From Neomicrococcus aestuarii (lineage in GTDB: Bacteria > Actinomycetota > Actinomycetes > Actinomycetales > Micrococcaceae), in assembly GCF_014201135.1 (NCBI RefSeq), contig NZ_JACHDR010000001.1, positions 806,001-870,000 of the forward strand: 64,000 nucleotides of DNA, given 5' to 3'. Made by a program: the position numbers and the translations under genes. Under the pieces are notes generated by a model that saw nothing but the letters and a program-made list of their open reading frames with translations, did no database searches and was not told the DNA's origin. Of this stretch, positions 40,739 to 49,531 are shown piece after piece. The first letter of the stretch is position 1. Each line of letters starts with the position of its first letter.

Positions 40739-41410
40739 CTAGCGAGCAATAGCCTGTGGCTTGATCTTGCGTGGGGCCAAGACTTCGTCAATAAGACCGT
40801 AGTTCTTGGCACCCTCAGCCGTCATGAACAGATCTCGCTCAATATCTACAGCAACGTCTTCCGGCGCACGGTTGCTGTGCCCTGCCAACGTGTGCTCGAG
40901 CCATGAACGCATGCGCATAACTTCTTCGGCCTGAATCTGAAGATCCGTTGCCGTGCCACGTTCGCCGCCACCCATCGAAGGCTGGTGAATCAGAACGCGT
41001 GCGTTAGGAAGCGCCAAACGCTTACCTGGAGCGCCGGCTGCCAACAACACTGCTGCTGCAGAAGCGGCCTGGCCCAAGCAAACGGTCTGAATCTCGGGAC
41101 GCACAAACTGCATGGTGTCGTAAATCGCCGTCATAGCGGTGAACGAACCACCTGGAGAGTTGATGTACAGCGTGATGTCGCGCTCTGGGTCCATGGATTC
41201 AAGAACCAAAAGCTGCGCCATAACGTCATCCGCGGAGGCGTCGTCTACCTGGTTGCCCAAGAAGATAATGCGATCCTCGAACAACTTTGCGTAAGGATCC
41301 TGACGCTTGAAACCGTACGGCGTGCGCTCTTCAAACTGTGGAAGAACGTAACGGGCGGACGGCATGTTCGAAGCACCCGAGGTGCTGAAGTCTGATGGAT
41401 TGAAGTTCAT
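40739..41410 (-). CDS. clpP2: ATP-dependent Clp protease proteolytic subunit ClpP2
   Basis: A 223-residue serine peptidase from ATG 41410 (AGGAGTAGGA upstream). The chain has the catalytic Ser in [16 protein letters not shown], the His in [10 protein letters not shown] and the handle helix. The N-terminal [15 protein letters not shown] may be processed. It pairs with ClpP1 in a mixed tetradecamer in actinobacteria. Confidence 0.96.
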   Translation of the reverse strand: MNFNPSDFSTSGASNMPSARYVLPQFEERTPYGFKRQDPYAKLFEDRIIFLGNQVDDASADDVMAQLLVLESMDPERDITLYINSPGGSFTAMTAIYDTMQFVRPEIQTVCLGQAASAAAVLLAAGAPGKRLALPNARVLIHQPSMGGGERGTATDLQIQAEEVMRMRSWLEHTLAGHSNRAPEDVAVDIERDLFMTAEGAKNYGLIDEVLAPRKIKPQAIAR

Positions 41411-41438
41411 TCCTACTCCTAATAAGCCTGTGCCGCTA

Positions 41439-42053
41439 TTACTTAACGCCGCCGCCGCCGGAAACGGTGGCTGAGTGGGTAGCGATGTGATCGAAGAAGC
41501 CGTATTCGAGTCCTTCCTCAGCGGTGAACCACTTGTCACGATCGTTATCCTTCAGGATGCGCTCGAGTGGCTGACCGGTCTGCTCTGCAGTGAGCTCAGA
41601 CATGACCTTCTTCATGTGAAGAATCAGTTCTGCCTGGATACGAATATCAGATGCCGTACCGCCGATGCCGCCGGAGGGCTGGTGCATGAGGATACGTGCG
41701 TTTGGCGTTGCGTAACGCTTGCCCTTGGTGCCGGAGGACAACAAGAACTGGCCCATGGATGCTGCCAAACCGGTAGCAACAGTCACTACGTCGTTCGGGA
41801 TGAACTTCATGGTGTCGTAGATGGCCATGCCTGCCGTGATGGATCCGCCAGGAGAGTTGATGTAGAGGTAGATGTCCTTTTCAGGATCCTCTGCAGACAA
41901 CAACAAGAGCTGCGAGCAAATAGCGTTTGCGTTTTCATCAGCTACCTCGGAGCCCAGCCAAATGATGCGCTCCTTGAGTAGCCGGTTGTAAATGTAATCC
42001 TCGCGCGCGGCCGGATCGACCGACGCCATCGAGGGACGGGATTCCGTAGACAT
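41439..42053 (-). CDS. clpP1: ATP-dependent Clp protease proteolytic subunit ClpP1
   Basis: A 204-residue peptidase. Catalytic Ser is in [15 protein letters not shown] and His in [25 protein letters not shown] is the family N-terminal block. It lies 28 bp before clpP2. The C-terminal Gly-rich tail (TVSGGGGVK) is unusual but short. Confidence 0.96.
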   Translation of the reverse strand: MSTESRPSMASVDPAAREDYIYNRLLKERIIWLGSEVADENANAICSQLLLLSAEDPEKDIYLYINSPGGSITAGMAIYDTMKFIPNDVVTVATGLAASMGQFLLSSGTKGKRYATPNARILMHQPSGGIGGTASDIRIQAELILHMKKVMSELTAEQTGQPLERILKDNDRDKWFTAEEGLEYGFFDHIATHSATVSGGGGVK

Positions 42054-42222
42054 ATCCGAGTACCTCTTCCATCGTGTCCGCAGAACACTTGTTGCGGACT
42101 ATTTGATTGCCTTTGACATTACTCATTTACGGCGCTGATCGGGGGCTTTCGCGCCTACTGTTCGCTGTTGGCGCATACCCCGGCAGGCTCTTCCGCTGAG
42201 GGTGAATTTCACGCAAATAGAA

Positions 42223-42258
42223 CGACGCCGCAGCTCGCTTTCGCGGGCCACGGCGTCG
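42223..42258 (-). terminator. hairpin after tig
   Basis: Stem CGACGCCG / CGGCGTCG (42223-42230, 42251-42258) with a structured GC-rich interior. On the minus strand TTCTATTTGC follows. Confidence 0.65.
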
Positions 42259-42300
42259 GAAGTGCCACTCATTCAAGCGGCGATAATTTCAGGGGATGGA

Positions 42301-43695
42301 CTAGGCCTTAGCCTCGGTCTCTTCTTCGGTTGCTTCGCCTTCTGCAGCGTCCTCAGAAACTGCAGCTGCGTCGTCGTCAACTTCCTCAAGCTCGCCACCG
42401 GGGCGAACGAAGGAAGAAAGGTCAACTTCGTTGCCCTCGGAGTCCTTGACGGCTGCAAGCTCAAGCACGTGGGCAAGAGCCTTACGACGGCGAACTTCGC
42501 CAACCATCATGGAAACCTGACCCTGCTGGTCAAGCATCTGGGCGAACTGGTTTGGATCCAGGCCGTACTGCTGCGACGCCTGAACGATGTATTCGATGAG
42601 CTCAGCCTGCTCAACACCGATTTCTTCCTTGTCAGCAATAGCGTCAAGGATGATCTCGTTGCGGAACGCACGCTCGGTGTTCTCGCGAACCTCGGCGCGG
42701 TGCTCCGGGGTGTCGTGATCGTCTTCCTGATCGTGGCTGTGGTCGCCGTGATCACCGAAGTGAGAAGCAACCTGCTGCTCAATAACGGATTCAGGAACAG
42801 GAACCTCAACGAGCTCTACGAGGCGGTCCATGACCCTGTCGCGAGCCTGAACGCCCTGCTCGGTCACCTTGGACTCGTTGGCAACGCGCTTGAGGTCTTC
42901 CATGAGTTCATCCATGGTGTCGAACTCAGAAGCAAGCTGAGCGAAGTCATCGTTAGCCTCAGGAAGCTCGCGCTCCTTGACTGCGGTGACCTTCACCTTG
43001 ACGGTGGCGTCCTTGCCGGCGTGCTCGCCACCCACCAAAGCGGTGGTGAAGGTTGCATCTTCGTCAGCGGACAAGCCGATGACTGCCTCATCGAGGCCGT
43101 CAAGCATGGTTCCGGAGCCAACCAAGTAAGAAAGGCCGGTTGCGGAGTCAACTTCTTCGTCTTCTACAGAAGCTGCGAGGTCAATGGTGATGTAGTCGCC
43201 ATCAACGGTGGGGCGCTCAACAGCCTTCAAGGTGCCGAAACGGCCGCGCAATTCATCGAGCTGGGTCTGAACGTCATCGTCAGAGGTTTCTGCGGCATCA
43301 ACTTCGATGTCGAGGCCCTTGTAGTCAGGAAGTTCAATGGTGGGGCGAACGTCGAGTTCAGCGTGGAACTTGAGCGAGCCTTCGTTCTTCTCTGGGTCCG
43401 GAAGTTCAGAGATTTCAACCTCTGGGCGGGACAAAGGAAAGAGTTCGTTCTCAACAACAGCCTGCTGGAAGTAACCGTTGAGGCCTTCGTTGATGGCGGT
43501 CTCGATAACGTATCCGCGGCCTACGCGCTGATCGATCAAGCGGGAAGGAACCTTGCCCTTACGGAAACCAGGAACCTGAATCTGCGTGGCGATCGACTTG
43601 TACGCCTTGTCGATTTCCGGCTTGAGTTCTTCGAGTGGAACCTCAACCTCGAGCTTGACGCGGGTGGGGTTGAGTTTTTCAACGGCGCTCTTCAC
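42301..43695 (-). CDS. tig: trigger factor
   Basis: A 464-residue ribosome-bound chaperone and prolyl isomerase. GTG start behind AGGAG. The ribosome-binding signature [16 protein letters not shown] is near residue 40. A PPIase domain follows ([29 protein letters not shown]), then a long helical domain and an acidic tail ([25 protein letters not shown]-type). It is upstream of clpP1-clpP2, as in most bacteria. Confidence 0.97.
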   Translation of the reverse strand: MKSAVEKLNPTRVKLEVEVPLEELKPEIDKAYKSIATQIQVPGFRKGKVPSRLIDQRVGRGYVIETAINEGLNGYFQQAVVENELFPLSRPEVEISELPDPEKNEGSLKFHAELDVRPTIELPDYKGLDIEVDAAETSDDDVQTQLDELRGRFGTLKAVERPTVDGDYITIDLAASVEDEEVDSATGLSYLVGSGTMLDGLDEAVIGLSADEDATFTTALVGGEHAGKDATVKVKVTAVKERELPEANDDFAQLASEFDTMDELMEDLKRVANESKVTEQGVQARDRVMDRLVELVEVPVPESVIEQQVASHFGDHGDHSHDQEDDHDTPEHRAEVRENTERAFRNEIILDAIADKEEIGVEQAELIEYIVQASQQYGLDPNQFAQMLDQQGQVSMMVGEVRRRKALAHVLELAAVKDSEGNEVDLSSFVRPGGELEEVDDDAAAVSEDAAEGEATEEETEAKA

Positions 43696-43747
43696 GGCGT
43701 AGTACTCCTGAGATTGGGATAGTTGATAACTACACGACCAAACATGA

Positions 43748-43788
43748 ACACCGCCCGGACCACATCGTTTGAAGGGTCCGAGCGGTGT
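43748..43788 (-). terminator. terminator after tRNA-Pro
   Basis: Stem ACACCGC...CGGACC / GGGTCCGAGCGGTGT with one mismatch. On the minus strand TTCATGTTTGG follows. It separates tRNA-Pro from the tig promoter. Confidence 0.75.
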
Positions 43789-43799
43789 CTTGTTCAGAG

Positions 43800-43874
43800 T
43801 CGGGGTGACAGGATTCGAACCTGCGGCCTCACGCTCCCAAAGCGCGCGCTCTAGCCAAGCTGAGCTACACCCCG
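43800..43874 (-). tRNA. tRNA-Pro (TGG)
   Basis: Minus strand begins CGGGGTGTAGCTCAG and ends CACCCCG plus discriminator A. The anticodon loop reads CTTTGGGAG with anticodon TGG, and the T-arm is GGTTCGAATCC. CCA is not encoded. Confidence 0.97.
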
Positions 43875-43955
43875 TTTTGGTGCGAGAAATAGTCTACGCA
43901 GACTTTCCGGAAAAAAGAAATCGGGCATGTCTTGGTGCGTCGCCGGAATCTCGAT

Positions 43956-43985
43956 TTGCTGGCGACGCTAAAGCCCTGCTAATCT
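43956..43985 (+). promoter_or_regulatory. candidate promoter of tRNA-Gly
   Basis: TTGCTG (43956-43961), an 18-bp spacer, then TAATCT (43980-43985), about 30 bp before the tRNA. Confidence 0.5.
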
Positions 43986-44014
43986 TTCTAAGTCCTTCCG
44001 GAACACTCCGGAAT

Positions 44015-44085
44015 GGGGACGTAGCTTAATGGTAAAGCCTCAGTCTTCCAAACTGATTACGCGGGTTCGATTCCCGTCGTCCCCT
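44015..44085 (+). tRNA. tRNA-Gly (TCC)
   Basis: GGGGACG pairs with CGTCCCC. The anticodon loop CTTCCAA gives anticodon TCC at 44047-44049 and the T-arm is GGGTTCGATTCCC. CCA is encoded at 44086-44088. Confidence 0.97.
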
Positions 44086-44118
44086 CCAAGTATTTGTTGA
44101 AAAACTGCATAAATCAAG

Positions 44119-44146
44119 AAAAAGCGGCCTAGAGTCGCTTTTTTCG
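44119..44146 (+). terminator. terminator after tRNA-Gly
   Basis: AAAAAGCG with CGCTTTTT forms the stem, with a 9-nt loop, followed by TTTTCG. Confidence 0.75.
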
Positions 44147-44280
44147 TTTAACCCCGCCACGTCAGAACAATTTCCGCGATGATTCAACAAACCCAATAAA
44201 TGTTAAGAACTGGCGTAACAATACTTTTGCCCCAGAACCGGAAAGTGCTTCAGCTCGCATAAAACCCTGAGGAAATTCCG

Positions 44281-44316
44281 GAAAAGAAAAGGGCCGCTGC
44301 TCTTTTGCAGCGACCC
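44281..44316 (-). terminator. terminator after rpiB
   Basis: The 9-10 bp stem GGGCCGCTGC / GCAGCGACCC is followed on the minus strand by TTTTCTTTT. Confidence 0.85.
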
Positions 44317-44334
44317 TCCCCCTAAAACGCGTGG

Positions 44335-44808
44335 CTACTCAACAACTTCGCCAGTCATTTCGTACGTTGCAATCTTTCCAATACGGCGAACGTGACGCTC
44401 GTCTCCGGAAAATGGCTCTGCAATGAAGGCTTCAATCAACGAAGTAGCTTCTTCAATGCTGTGCTGACGACCGCCCACGGCAACAACGTTGGCGTCATTG
44501 TGTTGGCGAGCAAGCTTGGCGGTGTCTTCATTCCACACCAGTGCGGCACGAATACCCTTGACCTTATTGGCGGCGATCTGCTCACCATTGCCTGATCCAC
44601 CCAGGACAATTCCAAGCGCCTGAACGCCTTGCGCCTGATCTGCGGCGACAGCCAGCGCTGCATTGATGCAGAAACTTGGGTAGTCATCGAGTGGGTCGTA
44701 GGTCTGTGGACCGTGATCGGTTACTTCGTGGCCCAATTCAGTCAAGTGCTTAATAAGGTGGTGGCTCAGGTCCAGTCCGGCATGATCCGTGGCAATGTGG
44801 ATACGCAT
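44335..44808 (-). CDS. rpiB: ribose-5-phosphate isomerase B
   Basis: A 157-residue enzyme from ATG 44808 (AAGGATC upstream); the frame is open further but the family starts MRIHIATDHAG. The active-site block reads GIVLGGSGNGEQIAANK. The Cys used as base in E. coli RpiB is Gly here and a Glu (GEQIAANK) is present, as in the mycobacterial type. It interconverts ribose and ribulose 5-phosphate. Confidence 0.95.
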   Translation of the reverse strand: MRIHIATDHAGLDLSHHLIKHLTELGHEVTDHGPQTYDPLDDYPSFCINAALAVAADQAQGVQALGIVLGGSGNGEQIAANKVKGIRAALVWNEDTAKLARQHNDANVVAVGGRQHSIEEATSLIEAFIAEPFSGDERHVRRIGKIATYEMTGEVVE

Positions 44809-44946
44809 AGAGATCCTTTTCGAAGGTTCCAACTTTTTCTCAACCCTACCTTTTGAGGCTCTTGTGTTTCTTGCCGTGCATTCCAGCGTGACGAGTGACA
44901 CAATATTTAAATCTCAAAGAATTCTTTCATTTCGAAAGGTGGCAAC

Positions 44947-47493
44947 GTGCCAGGACTCAATCTCACACGCGAGGAAGCTCGCGAGCGTGCAGAACTTATT
45001 TCCGTTGACAGCTACACCGTTGACCTAGACCTCACCCATGGCGATCGAGTTTTCGGCTCCAACACCACCATCCGATTCACGGCAACCGCCGGATCATCCA
45101 CTTTTATTGACGCCGTGACGGATCAGGTGCACCGCATCTCCATCAATGGCACGGAGATCGATCCTTCCGTTCACTCTGACGGCGTGCGTATTCAATTGCC
45201 TGATTTGGCTGAAAACAACGAAGTCGTCATTGAAGCAGACGCGCTCTACACAAACACCGGCGAAGGGTTGCACCGCTTCGTTGACCCTGTGGACCACGAG
45301 GTATACCTCTATACACAGTTCGAGGTCCCCGATTCACGCCGTATGTTCGCCGTGTTCGAGCAGCCAGATCTCAAAGCCACGTTCCAGTTCACCGTGAAAG
45401 CTCCCGGTCACTGGGATGTCATCTCCAACCAGACCACGCCTACCGCAACTGATGCGGAAGACGGCGCTAAGGTCTGGGCTTTTGCCCCCACGCCACGTCT
45501 CGCGTCCTATGTCACCGCGTTGATCGCCGGCCCGTACCAGAGCATTCGTTCTGAGCTCACGAGCTCAGATGGACGAGTGATCCCACTGGGTGTCTTCGCG
45601 CGCAAGTCCCTGATGGAGTTCGTGGATGCGGACAATATCTTCACGATCACGCGCCAGGGTTTCGAGTTCTTTGAGAAGCAGTTCGGTACGCCGTACCCCT
45701 TTGAGAAGTATGACCAGCTCTTTGTTCCGGAGTTCAACGCCGGCGCCATGGAAAATGCTGGTGCAGTCACGTTCCTCGAAAGCTACGTTTTCCGTTCCAA
45801 GGTGCCCGATGCTCTCGTTGAGCGCCGCGCGATCACGGTTCTCCACGAGTTGGCCCACATGTGGTTCGGTGACCTTGTCACCATGAAGTGGTGGAACGAT
45901 CTCTGGCTCAACGAGTCCTTTGCGGAATTCATGTCCACCTTGGCTGCCGCTGAGGCCACCGAGTTCACTCACTCGTGGACTACGTTCTCCTCGCTCGAGA
46001 AGTCGTGGGCTTACGCTCAGGATCAGTTGCCTTCCACGCACCCTATTGTGGCGCCCATCAAGGATCTGGAAGATGTTCAGGTGAACTTCGATGGCATCAC
46101 CTACGCGAAGGGCGCTTCCGTCCTCCGCCAGTTGGTGGCTTGGGTTGGCCAAGAAGAATTTATGGCTGGCGTCCGTTCCTACTTCGCTAAGCACGCATGG
46201 AAGAACACCGAGCTCAATGATTTGTTGAGCGAACTTGAGGTTTCCTCCGGTCGCGATCTCTCCAACTGGGGCGCGCTGTGGCTGGAAACTGCGGGCGTGA
46301 ACAAGTTGGAGCCGGAGATTGAAGAGGATGAGAACGGCAAGATTTCGTCCTTCACTATCCGTCAGTCCGCGCCAGTCAATTACCTCACGCTGCGTCCACA
46401 CCGTTTGGCTGTTGGAACTTACGATCTGAACGAGTCCGGAAAGCTCGAGCGCACGCACCGCGTGGAGCTCGATGTGGATGGCGAAGACACCGAGGTTCCG
46501 GAATTGGCCGGAATCGATCGCCCAGATTTGATTCTCATCAACGACGACGATCTTGCCTACGCAAAGATCCGACTCGATGAGAAGTCTCTCGCGTTCGCTA
46601 TCGATCACCTCAAGGACTTCGAGTCCTCACTCCCCCGCACACTCATTTGGGGTGCTGCATGGGATGCCGCTCGCGATGCCGAAACGCCTGCACGTCAGTA
46701 CGCAGAATTGGTCCTGAACAATATTGGCCACGAGACCGACTCCACTGTGGTGATGGTTCTGTTGCGTCAGCTCAGCACCATTATTGATTCCTTTGTGTCC
46801 GACGACGCTCGCACCGGTTTGTCTGAACGCGCTGCGGATCGCTTGTGGGAACTTTCGCAGCAGGCACAGCCCGGCTCGGATGCTCAGTTGCAGTTCGTGA
46901 AGGCGTTCGCGTTGCGTTCGCGTTCGAGCGCTCAGCTGGACACGGTCGAGGCGCTTTTGAACGGTGAAACGTCTCTCGATGGTCTTGCACTGGACGTGGA
47001 CATGAAGTGGGCTCTGTTGACCGCGCTTGTTGCCGGCGGCCGCAAGGGACAAAGTGACATTGACGCTATGTTGGCCACCGATGACACGGCTAACGGTGAT
47101 CTCTCCGCCCACACTGCGCGCGCTGCAATCCCGACGCTCGAAGCTAAGCGGGACATGTTTGAGAAGATCCGTTCCGGTTCGGAGCTCTCCAACGCTCAGT
47201 CTCGAGCAGCCATCCAGGGCTTCAACCGCGCTCATGATCCTCAGATTCTGACCGGCTTTGTGGACGACTACTTCGGATCTATCCGCCAGGTGTGGGAGAC
47301 CAAGTCCTTCGACACGGCAGAACAGATCGTGTTGGGGCTCTTCCCGGTCACGCAGATCTCTCAGTCCACTCTCGAGCGTGCAGACGCTTTCTTGAGTGAA
47401 TTGGGCGAAGAGATTCCAGCCTTGCGTCGTCTGGTTCTTGAGAGCCGCGACGCGGTCTCACGCGCTTTGACCGCACGAGCAGCAGATCACTAA
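44947..47493 (+). CDS. pepN: aminopeptidase N (M1 family)
   Basis: An 848-residue zinc peptidase with a GTG start. The N-terminal beta domain is followed by the exopeptidase motif GAMENAGAVTF. The zinc site HELAHMWFGD with the downstream Glu in LNESFAEF forms HExxH-18-E. A C-terminal helical ERAP1-like domain completes the fold. It releases N-terminal residues from peptides in the cytosol. The ribosome site is AAAGG 9-10 nt upstream. Confidence 0.97.
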   Translation: MPGLNLTREEARERAELISVDSYTVDLDLTHGDRVFGSNTTIRFTATAGSSTFIDAVTDQVHRISINGTEIDPSVHSDGVRIQLPDLAENNEVVIEADALYTNTGEGLHRFVDPVDHEVYLYTQFEVPDSRRMFAVFEQPDLKATFQFTVKAPGHWDVISNQTTPTATDAEDGAKVWAFAPTPRLASYVTALIAGPYQSIRSELTSSDGRVIPLGVFARKSLMEFVDADNIFTITRQGFEFFEKQFGTPYPFEKYDQLFVPEFNAGAMENAGAVTFLESYVFRSKVPDALVERRAITVLHELAHMWFGDLVTMKWWNDLWLNESFAEFMSTLAAAEATEFTHSWTTFSSLEKSWAYAQDQLPSTHPIVAPIKDLEDVQVNFDGITYAKGASVLRQLVAWVGQEEFMAGVRSYFAKHAWKNTELNDLLSELEVSSGRDLSNWGALWLETAGVNKLEPEIEEDENGKISSFTIRQSAPVNYLTLRPHRLAVGTYDLNESGKLERTHRVELDVDGEDTEVPELAGIDRPDLILINDDDLAYAKIRLDEKSLAFAIDHLKDFESSLPRTLIWGAAWDAARDAETPARQYAELVLNNIGHETDSTVVMVLLRQLSTIIDSFVSDDARTGLSERAADRLWELSQQAQPGSDAQLQFVKAFALRSRSSAQLDTVEALLNGETSLDGLALDVDMKWALLTALVAGGRKGQSDIDAMLATDDTANGDLSAHTARAAIPTLEAKRDMFEKIRSGSELSNAQSRAAIQGFNRAHDPQILTGFVDDYFGSIRQVWETKSFDTAEQIVLGLFPVTQISQSTLERADAFLSELGEEIPALRRLVLESRDAVSRALTARAADH

Positions 47494-47519
47494 ACCCTGA
47501 TCAGTAAGAGCTAATCAGC

Positions 47520-47564
47520 CGAAGTCCCAGCACCACACCCGTTGGTGCTGGGACTTCGCGTTTT
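47520..47564 (+). terminator. terminator after pepN
   Basis: A perfect 16-bp stem (47520-47535, 47543-47558) with a 7-nt loop, followed by CGTTTT. Confidence 0.9.
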
Positions 47565-47618
47565 AAGGAATAGCTTCCCCCAGCTTGCTACCTACAGCCA
47601 GACGCACCCCTAGAAACC

Positions 47619-47744
47619 CCATGTGCGGCCACTTCGCTACAGCATTTTCGCGTTTTTCTGTCGCAAAACGTTCTCACAGTGGCTGGTTTGCAGAGAATTG
47701 GCCTCACACGGAACCCGGTTGCAGAGAAGTGGCCTCGCATGATC
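47619..47744. repeat. small intergenic repeat, two direct and one inverted copy
   Basis: Copies GCAGAGAATTGGCCTCACAC (from 47690) and GCAGAGAAGTGGCCTCGCAT (from 47721) are direct repeats 31 bp apart. ATGTGCGGCCACTTCGCTAC (47621-47640) is an inverted version of the same unit. No coding sense is visible. Confidence 0.6.
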
Positions 47745-47763
47745 CCGCCAGTAGGCTGGAGTC

Positions 47764-48237
47764 ATGTCTCTGAGCGAACACCACTTTGAGTTGACCGTCG
47801 AATGGACGGGCAACAACGGCACGGGAACGTCCGGCTATCGCGACTACTCGCGGATCCACGAGATCACCGCTGAGGGTCCCGGTTCTATCAACGGCAGTGC
47901 CGCGCGTCCGTTCCGCGGGGACAACGATCGTTGGAATCCAGAGCAGTTACTTTTGGCCGCGCTCACGCAGTGCCACATGCTCTCCTATCTCCACGTCGCC
48001 GTACAGAACGCTGTGGTGGTCACTGGTTACACGGACACAGCGACAGCCCAATTGCACGTCAACTCTGATGGAAGCGGCGAAATCACTCACGCGACGTTGC
48101 GCCCACGCGTCGAACTCGAAGATGAGTCCCAGCGCGATCTTGCCGATTCGTTGCACGACGCCGCCCGGGACGTCTGCTTCATCGCCCGATCTGTCAATTT
48201 CCCGGTTCACCATGAACCAGAATCCCCCACCGCATGA
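47764..48237 (+). CDS. OsmC/Ohr family protein
   Basis: A 157-residue protein of the OsmC fold. The catalytic-type Cys pair is present as AALTQCHMLSYLH and RDVCFIARSVNF, which in the family reduce organic hydroperoxides. HHFELTVEWTGN is the N-terminal strand. The length and SARPFRGDNDRWNPEQLL block match the family. It is the first gene of an overlapping operon with an AlkD-like glycosylase and a truncated globin; the next start overlaps its stop by 4 bp. Confidence 0.88.
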   Translation: MSLSEHHFELTVEWTGNNGTGTSGYRDYSRIHEITAEGPGSINGSAARPFRGDNDRWNPEQLLLAALTQCHMLSYLHVAVQNAVVVTGYTDTATAQLHVNSDGSGEITHATLRPRVELEDESQRDLADSLHDAARDVCFIARSVNFPVHHEPESPTA

Positions 48238-48965
48238 CACCGGCAGCATCGGAACTAATCTCAGAACAGTTCTTCCGGCGCGCCACGGAGGAACATCTCG
48301 CCGTCGCAGACCCGGCTCGAGCCCTCAAAATGCAGGCATATCTGAAATCTGAGATACCGCATTTCGGTGTGCCGCGTGCGCAGAGTCGGAAGATCAACGT
48401 GACTCTGGCGGCAGAGATTTTGAACGCAGACAATCGCAGCGAAGACGCGGCCACGCGACTTGAAACGTCACGATATGCCTGGGATCACTTCACCCACCGA
48501 GACCACCGGTATGCGGCTCAAGACATCCTTGATGTGCGCAGCATTCGCGGCAATATCGACGTTCTTCCGTTGCTCACGCACATGGTGGACACGGGTCAGT
48601 GGTGGGACCTGATCGATGGGATTCAGCGACAGTACGCGGCGCTCCTGGTCAACCACCGTCAGGAAATAGCTGAACTCCTTCTGACGTGGGCTACCCACGA
48701 GAATAAGTGGCGTCGTCGTACTGCCATCATTGCCCAGCTGAACCTGAAAGCGGAGACTGACACAACTCTGCTCACCACGGTGATTGAACGCAACGCGAGC
48801 CACCCAGACTTCTTTGTGCGCAAGGCAATCGGGTGGGCGCTCCGCGAATACGCCAAGACGGATGAGCAGTGGGTCAGGGACTTTCTGGGAACGCACTCAG
48901 GCGACTTATCGTCACTCTCAATTCGGGAAGCATCAAAGCACCTCCTAAACTCGAAGCATGAATGA
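48234..48965 (+). CDS. AlkD-like DNA alkylation repair protein
   Basis: A 243-residue HEAT-repeat DNA glycosylase-like protein. SEIPHFGVPRAQSRKI, DTGQWWDLIDGI, ENKWRRRTAIIAQL and DFFVRKAIGWALREYAKTD match the AlkD family, including its Trp/Asp/Arg DNA-facing residues. It would remove N3- or N7-alkylated purines. It overlaps OsmC by 4 bp upstream and the globin by 8 bp downstream. Confidence 0.88.
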   Translation: MTPAASELISEQFFRRATEEHLAVADPARALKMQAYLKSEIPHFGVPRAQSRKINVTLAAEILNADNRSEDAATRLETSRYAWDHFTHRDHRYAAQDILDVRSIRGNIDVLPLLTHMVDTGQWWDLIDGIQRQYAALLVNHRQEIAELLLTWATHENKWRRRTAIIAQLNLKAETDTTLLTTVIERNASHPDFFVRKAIGWALREYAKTDEQWVRDFLGTHSGDLSSLSIREASKHLLNSKHE

Positions 48966-49458
48966 TGTACCTCTGATTCCTCGTCGTCAGGACCTTGGGC
49001 GAAAGCTCACACAGTTGCGAACCACCAATTCTGGAGAGCAACAAAGTGCGTCGAGCGAGGAATATCGCCTCGAGGATTATGCAGGAACGTTTTACTACGC
49101 AGTGGGTGGCAAGGAAACTTTCCAGAAGCTCACCGAAATTTTCTACCGCGAAGTAGCCAAGGATCCAGATTTCCGGGCGATGTACCCCGAGGAGGATTTG
49201 GGTCCAGCGCAGATGCGCCTCCAGCTTTTCCTAGAACAGTATTGGGGCGGACCCACCACGTACGGTGAGCGTCGCGGTCACCCACGCTTGCGCATGCGGC
49301 ACCACCCGTTCCCAGTAAATTCGGAGAACCGGGATAAGTGGCTCCGGTTTATGCGCACGGCCCTCGATGAGTTGGCGCTCCCGCAATTGCAGGATGCCAC
49401 GTTATGGGACTACTTCGAGCGTGCAGCGCATTCGTTGCAGAACACGCCAGATAACTAA
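48958..49458 (+). CDS. truncated hemoglobin, group II (trHbO-like)
   Basis: A 166-residue protein. A globin core (about residues 40-160) shows FQKLTEIFYREVAKDPDFRAMYPEEDL (Tyr B10 region), FLEQYWGGPTTYGERRGHPRLRMRHHPF (proximal His) and a C-terminal helix. The first 38 residues are an extension not typical of the family; an internal start cannot be ruled out. It would bind O2 or NO, or act in peroxide chemistry. Last gene of the operon; the start lies inside alkD. Confidence 0.9.
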   Translation: MNDVPLIPRRQDLGRKLTQLRTTNSGEQQSASSEEYRLEDYAGTFYYAVGGKETFQKLTEIFYREVAKDPDFRAMYPEEDLGPAQMRLQLFLEQYWGGPTTYGERRGHPRLRMRHHPFPVNSENRDKWLRFMRTALDELALPQLQDATLWDYFERAAHSLQNTPDN

Positions 49459-49473
49459 AAACCCAAACAAGAT

Positions 49474-49515
49474 CGGCGGCAGAATCCCCCATCAGGGAAA
49501 CTGCCGCCGCTGTTT
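49474..49515. terminator. bidirectional terminator
   Basis: The 9-bp stem CGGCGGCAG / CTGCCGCCG with an inner TCCC/GGGA pair is followed by CTGTTTT on the plus strand and by ATCTTGTTTGG on the minus strand. It serves the convergent globin and EEP genes. Confidence 0.8.
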
Positions 49516-49531
49516 TGCGTGCTGAAAAGAA

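Noticed and set aside
42202-43722. 506-residue plus-strand frame opposite tig
   Set aside because: It is the exact antisense of trigger factor, which has clear motifs, a GTG with AGGAG and a conserved neighbourhood. The antisense product has no family look.
45565-46608. 347-residue minus-strand frame opposite pepN
   Set aside because: Antisense of the M1 peptidase core with its HELAHMWFG motif.
47585-47773. 62-residue plus-strand frame before osmC
   Set aside because: It is made largely of the noncoding repeat and has no ribosome site.
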